Of a DNA stretch of 64,000 bases, positions 60,699 to 64,000 are shown one piece after another. Origin of the DNA: Owenia fusiformis (Eukaryota > Annelida > Polychaeta > Sabellida > Oweniidae); contig CAIIXF020000006.1 in assembly GCA_903813345.2 (NCBI GenBank), positions 15,628,348 through 15,692,347 of the forward strand, given 5' to 3'. How positions within the stretch are numbered: position 1 is the first letter of the stretch; each line of letters starts with the position of its first letter. A program made the translations under genes and the position numbers. Below the pieces are notes generated by a model. It did not search any database and was not told where the DNA came from. It worked only from the letters and a program-made list of their open reading frames with translations.

Positions 60699-61172
60699 AG
60701 GTACGAAAATTTCCAATTAACATGCGTGACACATATGGGATTCGCGTGACAAATCCGAACAAATTGCGTTCGGTTTTTTCCGACGTTCGTATTTTTACCG
60801 TATCGTCAACATATTTTGAAAAATTTTCTACAGAAATATTTTTGCGTGACAATTACCAGGTAAAATGCGTATTTGCGTGACATTTTCTGTCACGCAAAAA
60901 AAACTGGCGTGACTCCAAATTCTTCAGCAAATGCGTGACAAATACGCAAATTGCGGGACAGTTGACAGGCCTGTAGTAATGTTACCTTGGTAACTCATTC
61001 ATTTATCAATTTTCACATTTTGTTTACTTGGAAAAAATTAAATCAAACTGATATATTCAATAATTCTACCAAACTATTTCTGATCTAAATGAAAAACTTA
61101 AAATTATAGCCCATCAAAGCTGATATTCATTTAAAATTTACCTGGTACTTTGAATACTGTATCCATTCTCAT
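13362..61172 (-). CDS. BMAL1: BMAL (ARNTL / cycle) circadian bHLH-PAS transcription factor, 16 coding exons
   Basis: BMAL dimerises with CLOCK in the nucleus, binds CACGTG E-boxes and drives period/cryptochrome-class genes. Sixteen exons with matching phases and GT-AG borders encode about 709 residues. The basic helix-loop-helix is near 114-166, with the H-E-R E-box-contacting pattern at H116, E120 and R124. PAS-A is about 181-373, including [18 protein letters not shown] and the [11 protein letters not shown] block. PAS-B is about 380-487, including [17 protein letters not shown] and [14 protein letters not shown] conserved GAGKIGR block follows at about 547-553. The C-terminal activation domain [17 protein letters not shown]...LPWPL ends at 709; in vertebrates it binds CRY and CBP/p300. 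Drosophila CYC lacks this domain. No frameshift or stop was seen. The long introns are full of transposons. Human BMAL1 has 626 residues; the extra length is in the N-terminus and the linker to the activation domain. Confidence 0.95.
13711..13797 (-). CDS. BMAL1: BMAL coding exon 15
   Basis: Reads [18 protein letters not shown] through TMSSP, a polar linker before the activation domain. Acceptor GTTTTCAG, donor CCAG|GTAATC. Phase fits. Confidence 0.85.
13890..15310. repeat. 43-bp minisatellite (about 33 copies) in BMAL intron 14
   Basis: The unit begins CACCCACCTATCTGTTCCCA and closes CCTGTACCAGG. Some units carry an extra GCAGGCA. Many - strand units contain TATAGGTGAGTGGG, whose AG|GTGAGT matches a strong 5' splice site in the BMAL sense strand. 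The long open frames on the + strand are a by-product of the repeat. Likely a variable-number tandem repeat. Confidence 0.95.
15737..15918 (-). CDS. BMAL1: BMAL coding exon 14 (variable linker)
   Basis: Reads [20 protein letters not shown] through NESSAST. It has no clear human counterpart, but is open, phase-compatible and bounded by ATTTGCAG and ACAG|GTTAGT. Confidence 0.85.
16600..16738 (-). CDS. BMAL1: BMAL coding exon 13
   Basis: Contains [18 protein letters not shown], matching the human GAGKIGRMIAEEIMEIHR block. Of two possible donors I chose CATGT|GTAAGT, because it gives the consensus site and the correct phase. Confidence 0.92.
16880..17043. mobile_element. Fragment of a pearl-like element tail
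   Basis: Four copies of an 18-bp unit (GAACAACTTGGTACAAxA, 16897-16971) run into GACGGACGGACGGACGAACGG and then TTCGTTCAATGGGATAATAA. The tetranucleotide tail resembles those at 31980-32030 and 33605-33650. Intron 12 (16739-18096) otherwise holds nothing recognised. Confidence 0.5.
18097..18185 (-). CDS. BMAL1: BMAL coding exon 12 (post-PAS linker)
   Basis: Reads [18 protein letters not shown] through DRDIDCQ. It is not strongly conserved, but its borders (TTTACAG, CAAG|GTATGA) and phases fit both neighbours exactly. Confidence 0.85.
18641..18666. repeat. GATG microsatellite in BMAL intron 11
   Basis: GATG repeated about six times. The rest of intron 11 (18186-19117) shows no feature. Confidence 0.9.
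19118..19271 (-). CDS. BMAL1: BMAL coding exon 11 (PAS-B end)
   Basis: Reads [20 protein letters not shown] and [17 protein letters not shown], matching the human SFMNPWTKEVEYIVSTNTVV strand. Acceptor TTTTCCAG, donor GTGCC|GTGAGT. Confidence 0.96.
19272..21363. other. BMAL intron 10, mostly unique
   Basis: A 40-bp direct duplication (CATACAGTCACG...TTAATATG) lies at about 19736-19806. A CRE palindrome TGACGTCA is at 20216-20223. A region at 19396-19434 resembles the end of the element at 59464-59959. No gene seen. Confidence 0.5.
21364..21470 (-). CDS. BMAL1: BMAL coding exon 10 (PAS-B)
   Basis: Reads [20 protein letters not shown] through HLADFHKR, matching human [20 protein letters not shown]. 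Acceptor ATTCCAG, donor AGAG|GTACAC. Confidence 0.96.
21471..22860. other. BMAL intron 9, no feature recognised
   Basis: AT-rich; only a short direct repeat of GTGACCCACATT at about 22099-22138. Confidence 0.4.
22861..23107 (-). CDS. BMAL1: BMAL coding exon 9 (PAS-A end, PAS-B start)
   Basis: Reads [30 protein letters not shown] and [16 protein letters not shown], all hallmark BMAL segments. Acceptor TGTTTCAG, donor CAGAG|GTATGT. Confidence 0.97.
23373..27445. mobile_element. Giant fold-back element (about 4.1 kb) in BMAL intron 8
   Basis: The ends TGTTAATAGTGCAGTCAG and the complement of TGTTATAGTGCAGTCAG (27445) open arms that remain complementary inward. The left arm reaches about 24960 and the right arm begins about 25205. 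The right arm is interrupted at about 25365-26010 by sequence with no counterpart in the left arm. Each arm holds three degenerate direct repeats of about 150 bp carrying TTGGATGGATGCTATAAC and GGTTGCCATGGTAACC-like words. No transposase reading frame was recognised. Confidence 0.85.
27610..28445. repeat. Pearl/Helentron-like repeat with 110-120 bp internal units
   Basis: Two related heads, AACAAGGCATTAACATG followed by TCACCACC/TTACCACC, lie at about 27623 and 27973. They are followed (28040-28360) by three units containing AAGTCAGATTTGAA and GAACTTGTAGATGA, and the tail GACGCCGGACGCCAACCACC. The same units and tail recur at 55230-55590. Confidence 0.65.
28837..29004 (-). CDS. BMAL1: BMAL coding exon 8 (PAS-A loop)
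   Basis: Reads MMPVKTEV, then [17 protein letters not shown], then an acidic loop ending TKRRK. It matches the human [17 protein letters not shown] block. Acceptor ATTTCAG, donor AAAG|GTAAAT. Confidence 0.96.
29005..29929. other. BMAL intron 7, no feature recognised
   Basis: AT-rich intron with only short unsupported ORFs. Confidence 0.4.
29930..30047 (-). CDS. BMAL1: BMAL coding exon 7 (PAS-A)
   Basis: Reads [20 protein letters not shown] through RDRFIDAK, matching human [17 protein letters not shown]. Acceptor ATTTTCAG, donor GCAAAAA|GTGAGT. Confidence 0.96.
30330..32080. mobile_element. Pearl-like (Helentron-derived) element with seven 161-bp core repeats
   Basis: A head with ACACAAATGTGTACAAAATG and TCCCCACC is followed by core units starting ACAAGACTTTACAGACAAG at 30481, 30645, 30806, 30968, 31131, 31293 and 31454. 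Then come a unique part, an ACGG-type tract (31978-32033) and a terminal hairpin CCCCACATTATGTGGCGGGG near 32053-32072. Core repeats of about 160 bp plus an ACGG microsatellite define the pearl family of bivalves, later linked to Helentrons. An open frame of 95 codons within two units is a repeat artefact. Confidence 0.75.
32660..33660. repeat. Second degenerate tandem/dispersed repeat with CAGACGG tail
   Basis: Related blocks containing AACATCAGGTGG and TATAATAAAGCCATACTT recur near 32675, 32818 and 33072, and end in CAGACAGACAGACACAGACGG (33607-33650). A relative lies at 34640-34930, again ending in a GACAGATGGACAGATGG tract. Confidence 0.6.
33880..34162. mobile_element. Inverted-repeat element carrying three E-boxes and a CRE
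   Basis: ATTGGCCCCCACGTGAT (33911-33927) is the exact reverse complement of 34087-34103. Weaker complementarity extends outward through TTATAGCTGCTTAA and TTAGCAGTTATC. CACGTG occurs at 33920-33925, 33942-33947 and 34089-34094, and TGACGTCA at 33971-33978. It lies in the largest BMAL intron. Whether it is a mobile element or a conserved enhancer cannot be decided here. Confidence 0.6.
35421..35612. repeat. Dispersed repeat, copy 1
   Basis: Begins ATTACCACCTTGCC and includes TAGTGCTAG, TATATCGACCTGAG, a CRE at 35505-35512 and AAATATTGGACTGAGGGCC. Copy 2 is at 51232-51516 in intron 5. Confidence 0.75.
36185..36633. mobile_element. Fold-back MITE-like element
   Basis: The ends CACTGGTGATCC and its complement (36622-36633) open arms complementary almost to the centre near 36415, for example GAAACAGTTCGTTTCGGTAAC against GTTACCGAAACGGTTCC. 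No coding potential. Target-site duplication unclear. Confidence 0.75.
37090..38136. repeat. Pearl-like core array 2, left part
   Basis: Units of about 160 bp containing GTAGACAAGCCTTGACAGAC, AAAATCCAAAATGGCC and AAACTAATCAGTTCTAAACT recur, for example at 37655, 37818 and 37979. They are related to the array at 30481-31500. The array stops mid-unit at 38136 where the THAP/DDE transposon is inserted and resumes at 44085. Confidence 0.85.
38686..38864 (+). pseudogene. Transposase exon 1, THAP zinc finger (frameshifted)
   Basis: [12 protein letters not shown] starts a THAP domain with its first zinc ligands (C5 and C10), then FYRFPSDKK and [14 protein letters not shown]. The closing C-x2-H appears only in another frame as RICSAHFLS, so a small indel lies near 38830-38840. 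A plausible donor TCAG|GTACAG ends the exon at 38864. In the family this domain binds transposon DNA. Confidence 0.8.
39044..43220 (+). pseudogene. Transposase main part: coiled coil, HTH and DDE_4 domain, multiply broken
   Basis: In order: [14 protein letters not shown], a heptad-rich coiled coil (about 39220-39390), [11 protein letters not shown] and the helix-turn-helix [16 protein letters not shown] (39540-39600), then the DDE domain. A one-base deletion at 39718/39719 removes the G of the first catalytic Asp codon and shifts the frame. The frame resumes with [12 protein letters not shown] and VSKGWGGR. A 93-bp insertion follows (39870-39962), then SDKHLTDN, then a 2874-bp foreign insertion (39993-42866). 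The end [19 protein letters not shown] and [12 protein letters not shown] (second Asp and Glu) runs to a stop at 43218-43220, with a nonsense TAA at 42996-42998. Non-functional. Confidence 0.85.
39993..42866. mobile_element. Unidentified 2.87-kb insertion nested in the transposase gene
   Basis: It splits a transposase reading frame that continues exactly on the other side. AATT is repeated at 39989-39992 and 42867-42870. Ends are CACTGAAAAC on the left and, read inward from the right, CATTCAAAAC, an 8/10 match that may be a short inverted repeat. A word of the type CGTGACGATTTTCACA recurs inside. Short - strand frames at 40052-40270, 40267-40512 and 42423-42617 share a VKNVTVV/VKIVTF-like motif but match no family I recognise. 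Confidence 0.65.
44085..44490. repeat. Pearl-like core array 2, right part and tail
   Basis: The array resumes after the transposon with GAAACCTGTAGACAAG, gives two and a half further units (44094, 44259, 44420) and ends in CACGCCCGCCCAACCGCCCGG (44439-44462), a degenerate analogue of the tetranucleotide tails elsewhere. Confidence 0.8.
44620..46508. mobile_element. CCATGG-rich fold-back element
   Basis: The ends CCCTTAAGAAAAAAGCCATGG and its complement close arms of about 200 bp (44620-44830 and 46320-46508). The arms consist largely of CCATGG and TCATGG words at roughly 10-16 bp spacing. The interior has a 52-bp tandem repeat (45300-45500) with TTTGATGTTTTGGAAA and AATCAAAAGCCATG, and a single hAT-like end CAGGCCCGTAGCCAGC near 46124. 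No coding capacity. Confidence 0.8.
46701..46793 (-). CDS. BMAL1: BMAL coding exon 6 (PAS-A start)
   Basis: A 93-bp phase-0 exon reading [16 protein letters not shown] through NILYYNQ, the first strands of PAS-A. Acceptor TTTTGTAG, donor AATCAG|GTAAGA. It is followed by the 16.7-kb intron 6. Confidence 0.96.
48320..48760. repeat. 80-bp minisatellite in BMAL intron 5
   Basis: The unit contains GGGTTGAGTTGACTGGGAG, TTGAAGTTGAGATGACC and TTGGGGTTGGGATAATAA, and repeats at about 48429, 48509, 48589 and 48669. A shorter GTTGAG-type periodicity is nested inside. Confidence 0.9.
50445..50799. mobile_element. Fold-back element in BMAL intron 5
   Basis: The arms pair around a centre near 50620: AGGTCTCTCAATATTGTAAT against the complement of ATATTGAGAGGTCTAAG, and GGTTGATTT against AAATCAACC, out to TTTTGTTC and GAACAAAA. 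No coding potential. Confidence 0.7.
51232..51516. repeat. Dispersed repeat, copy 2
   Basis: Homologous to 35421-35612, with the same start (ATTACCACCTTGCC) and end (ATATTGGACCGAGGGCC). It holds about 90 bp more in the middle, including GGACCGGTCTAGAA. Confidence 0.75.
52515..52594 (-). CDS. BMAL1: BMAL coding exon 5
   Basis: Encodes the linker into PAS-A, including [13 protein letters not shown], matching human FLSDDELKHLILR. Acceptor ATTACAG, donor CTCAAG|GTAAGA. Confidence 0.96.
52730..52887 (-). CDS. BMAL1: BMAL coding exon 4 (bHLH domain)
   Basis: Encodes the whole basic helix-loop-helix: [13 protein letters not shown], then [16 protein letters not shown]. The acceptor is CTTTCAG and the donor ACGAG|GTATAC. 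Relative to human BMAL1, the Ser at the CK2 target position (Ser90) is Gly129, while the Ser in the basic region (human Ser78) is kept as Ser117. Confidence 0.97.
53745..54070. repeat. Degenerate pearl-like core repeats in BMAL intron 3
   Basis: Diverged units with ATGTAGACAAGACTTGACAG and CCAAAACTAATCAGTTGTAA, related to the arrays at 30481 and 37655. Confidence 0.65.
55230..55595. repeat. Copy of the 28040-28445 repeat family with terminal hairpin
   Basis: Units with GAAGGTCAAATCTTAA and GAACTTGTGAAAACTTGTAG lead to CCGAACGCCAACCACC and the hairpin TCACCACTTTTTGGTGGTGA (55566-55585). The hairpin near the end fits Helentron-derived elements. Confidence 0.65.
56000..56062 (-). CDS. BMAL1: BMAL coding exon 3
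   Basis: A small 63-bp exon reading [20 protein letters not shown], with acceptor TTTACAG and donor AACAA|GTAAGTG. It is acidic, like the residues just before the vertebrate bHLH, and its phase joins exons 2 and 4. Confidence 0.85.
57187..58032. mobile_element. hAT-like non-autonomous element in BMAL intron 2
   Basis: The left end CAGTGTTCGCGCTAGCC and the right end (read inward) CAGTGTTCGCATTGACG are hAT-type. Inside them GTCCCAGGGACGCAA (57213-57227) pairs with TTGCGTCCCAGGGAC (57938-57952). An 8-bp duplication is not clean (CATTG against CATTC). An open frame of 97 codons at 57263-57556 has no Met near its start and no known domain. Confidence 0.7.
58540..58783 (-). CDS. BMAL1: BMAL coding exon 2 (N-terminal region)
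   Basis: The acceptor TACTTATAG precedes ATCAGTATGAG, and the donor is GGAGA|GTAAGTG. The exon encodes [14 protein letters not shown] through [16 protein letters not shown], a low-complexity region before the bHLH. It leaves two bases of a Glu codon, completed by exon 3. Confidence 0.85.
59464..59959. mobile_element. MITE with 75-bp inverted repeats in BMAL intron 1
   Basis: The ends CACACCGGAATAGCCTGACA and its complement are flanked by TAT on both sides (59461-59463 and 59960-59962). The arms are near-identical over about 75 bp, including ACAAATGGCGGACATAACC. No coding region. A TAT/TA duplication would fit Harbinger or Tc1 groups. Confidence 0.8.
60466..60974. mobile_element. TIR element with GCGTGACA repeats and a G36 tract
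   Basis: The ends ACAGGCCTGTCAACT and its complement are flanked by AGTA (60462-60465 and 60975-60978). The right half repeats GCGTGACA/GCGTGACT six or more times. A pure run of 36 G occupies 60662-60697. Confidence 0.75.
61142..61172 (-). CDS. BMAL1: BMAL coding exon 1 (proposed start)
   Basis: The next exon has no usable Met near its acceptor and needs one leading nucleotide. Upstream, ATG at 61172-61170 opens [10 protein letters not shown] and ends CCAG|GTAAAT, leaving exactly one base to complete the Asp codon of exon 2. The phase fits, but conservation of this stretch is unknown to me, and an alternative first exon outside the window is possible. Confidence 0.5.
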
Positions 61173-61184
61173 ATTTCTGATCCT

Positions 61185-61815
61185 TTTAATATACTCATAT
61201 GTGACAAAGTATCTGATGCTTTAATTCAAACTTTTTTCATTCACTCCTATGTGACAATGTATCTGATGCTTTAATTCAAACTTTTTTCATACACTCATAT
61301 GTGACAAAGTATCTGATGCTTTACTTCAAACTTTTTTCATACACTCCTATGTGACAAAGTATCTGGTCCTTTACTTCAAACTTTTTTCATACACTCTTAT
61401 GTGACAAAGTATCTGGTGCTTTACTTCAAACTTTTTTCATACACTCTTATGCGACAAAGTATCTGGTGCTTTACTTCAAACTTTTTTCATACACTCTTAT
61501 GCGACAAAGTATCTGGTGCTTTACTCTAAACTTTTTTCATACACTCATATGTGACAAAGTATCTGGTGCTTTACTTCAAACTTTTTTCATACACTCTTAT
61601 GTGACAAAGTATCTGGTGCTTTACTTCAAACTTTTTTCATACACTCATATGTGACAAAGTATCTGGTGCTTTACTTCAAACTTTTTTCATACACTCTTAT
61701 GTGACAAAGTATCTGGTGCTTTACTTCAAACTTTTTTCAAATACTCACATTTGGTAAAGTATCTGGTGCTTTACTTCAATTTCATTTCATATACTCACAT
61801 ATGGCAAAGTATCTG
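61185..61815. repeat. 50-bp minisatellite at the BMAL 5' end
   Basis: About twelve copies of a unit starting CTTTTTTCATACACTC and containing ATGTGACAAAGTATCTGG, with exact 50-bp spacing (61231, 61281, 61331, 61381 and on). It begins within about 15 bp of the proposed BMAL start codon, so it lies in the 5' UTR or promoter. Confidence 0.95.
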
Positions 61816-64000
61816 ATGTTGTATATTTTTGTAGAAGTATGAGACAAACAAGACAATGCCAAAGTCTTAGATAAGTTTGTACGTAAAAAATAAACTCAAT
61901 TATATTCCTTTATCTTTCTTAAATGTGCTGTCTTTACAAATGATCAATCTCAGCATCTTGTAATACCTGACCTTTACGCTCACATACTGTACTTTTTCCA
62001 TATTTTTTTGAAGTCATTGCTTTTCCTTTCCATGTAGCTTTAAGTTGTAGTCATAAACAATACACAGCATACTTAAACATATAATTCATACTACTCTAAA
62101 ATTAAACAGATTATCATTTCTTTTAATTAGAATCAAGTTTTAGACATCTTCTGTTTTAAGATCAGACGATGAAGTGTTACATCCAATGTTACGTCTGACT
62201 CGATCCAATATTTCTGCCATTTAGCTGGTTTTGTAACGAATGTCACCTCTGTTCCTTAAATAGCTAATTTTATCTACAGCCATTTATATTGCTATTGCAT
62301 CCAGCCTCTTACCACATAATGATGGCCCAGGTATGTGGGGTTTCATAAGTCCATATTAATATTACATCCTCCTCCGTGAGTTAAACATGTTTTTCATAGC
62401 TGCACCTAAATCTTTCGTAATACGTGTCTTAATAAAGCAAGAACCAGTTCCATTCTGAATCGTCATTAGTCTATACATCAAGAAAAATTCCAAAACAATA
62501 TTTATTTATCTATTAAAGACAGTATGGACAGTTCATTTTAACAAATACATTTACATAAAGAAAATCATAAAAGGCATAAGTTGTATAATATGTTCTTGCA
62601 TAAGAAGTATGACTAACTATAACTTTAGAGATGCAATTGGAGCCCTACAAAGATGCAGTTTCCAGGGAAACAATAGAATTATCTCATTTTCTAAGCTATA
62701 ATATAGCTTTTTACTACAGCTGACTACATTGTGACATTTATCCTCATATCATCATGGTAAATATGGCATATATAGAAAGAATAGGAAATAGAAAAGGGCA
62801 ACTCCACAGGAGTCTGATTTTTTGAACTCTTCCCGTTTTTCTGCCATAAATAATTTACAATATGACAACTATATCGAAAAAGTTTAAAATTGATTCTGAA
62901 TTAATTCCTAAAATTGTCCCAGTTGTCTTGTGTGTTTGTCGTCGCAAACTAGAGCGATTTGGACAATGATCTTTCGAATTCCACAAAGGGATAACCTCAT
63001 GCGTATCAGAATTGCCCAATTGGATTCTCGAAAAAAAAAGTAGCACCCTTGAGAAATTTACATCTTATTTCATTAATAGTAGGAGATATATAGAATGTTA
63101 TATACGAGCATGGAGGGGTTTAAAATCATCAACATTCGTAATATAATATAGTACTTGCATTCCGCTATTATATTCTTTTTACGTAAAATCATGAATTTAC
63201 TACAGGTAATAGTTGAACTAAAAATAAACAGAAAAATTATAAATTCACGACGTTTTAAAAATATACGGAAAAGTTCAGAAATTGATTTTATTGTAAAACC
63301 GTAAATTAACAACTGAATTTACGATACGGAAAAGTTCAGAATTGGACTCCTGAGTAGCAATTCCAAACGAATGAATTTTAAAACAAAACAAAAATGTTAA
63401 AACAATCTATAAAACATCAATGAAACCTAAACTTACGTGTCGATTCAAGATTTGTGTGGCTCTTTGAATTTTCAAAAACATGGAATATAATGTCAAATAG
63501 ATATAATTAAAAGATACAATCCTGCACCATAAATTCAAATAGTTCAAAATTTCTGCCATTTTCAAAGCAATGGCAAAATAGAAAAAATGTTTATTTGCAT
63601 GGAAATACAGTTAAATCTGTATATGCAAACACCTTGCTAATATGAACACCTCCCAATATGATCACCTTTTTCTTATTCTCACATTGAATCCTATGTTAAA
63701 TAAGTCTTGAAATGTAGACACTTCCCAATTTGAACAGTTAACAGTCTAATTGAAACATTAACCTGTCTAATCAGTATCATAAAAAACTGATCAAATATTT
63801 TTTATTAATCACTGATTAAGCATACCTGTTCCTGACTTCATTGCAAATTGCGTTGTAAACTAACTTGATGTCTCATACTTCTATTGAGCAATAATAAAGA
63901 ATAATTCAGAATATATAACATATGTGTAAGCCATATATATATATGTATAATGAAAATCATCTGGTGTTTCAAAGTATTGTCCTCTGTATGATAGGAGATA
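61816..64000. other. 5' flank of BMAL, no gene recognised
   Basis: AT-rich sequence. A donor-like CGACAC|GTAAGT (- strand, near 63433) could end an upstream non-coding exon, but there is no independent support. No promoter element could be assigned with confidence. Confidence 0.35.

Noticed and set aside
63425-63475. Alternative first BMAL exon reading MFLKIQRATQILNRH before a GTAAGT donor
   Set aside because: Its phase is 0 while exon 2 needs one leading base, so it cannot be the coding start; a non-coding upstream exon remains possible but unsupported.

Overview
This window is nuclear DNA of an animal. It is AT-rich, has GT-AG introns and is packed with short inverted-repeat transposons and tandem repeats. 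Two protein-coding genes of the host can be read with confidence. They converge tail to tail: an alpha-N-terminal methyltransferase of the NTMT1 (METTL11A) family on the + strand (681-2877, two coding exons), and the circadian bHLH-PAS transcription factor BMAL (ARNTL / cycle orthologue) on the - strand (13362-61172, sixteen coding exons proposed, about 709 residues). Several repeats resemble the 'pearl' elements described in bivalves: core units of about 160 bp repeated in tandem, followed by an ACGG-type tetranucleotide tract. Together with a BMAL that keeps the vertebrate-like C-terminal activation domain, this suggests a mollusc, most likely a bivalve. The species is not identified.

Layout. 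1-680 is the NTMT1 upstream region, with one CACGTG E-box. The NTMT1 intron holds a fold-back element. The 2878-13361 interval between the two gene ends holds no gene I can support. It carries a decayed mariner copy (3607-4644), a hAT-like element (6180-6463), a tRNA-derived SINE (about 8270-8420) and a TA-flanked fold-back element (11275-12156). The remaining 50.6 kb to 64000 is BMAL, its introns and its 5' flank. All exon phases agree across all splice junctions, so the gene looks intact. The first coding exon (61142-61172) is the least certain and lies against a 50-bp minisatellite (61185-61815).

The BMAL introns are where the unusual material lies. Intron 14 has a 43-bp minisatellite of about 33 copies; in the sense strand many units carry a splice-donor-like word. 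Intron 8 has a fold-back element of about 4.1 kb. Intron 6 (30048-46700) holds two pearl-like arrays. One of these is split by a 5948-bp THAP/DDE transposon with perfect 89-bp terminal repeats, which itself carries an unidentified 2.87-kb nested insertion. Intron 6 also holds an element with three E-boxes and a CRE, and a fold-back made largely of CCATGG words.

Functionally, BMAL pairs with CLOCK on E-boxes to drive the circadian loop, and NTMT1 methylates the N-terminal amino group of proteins starting X-Pro-Lys. Nothing in the sequence links the two beyond adjacency. I found no prokaryotic genes, CRISPR arrays or viral genes.
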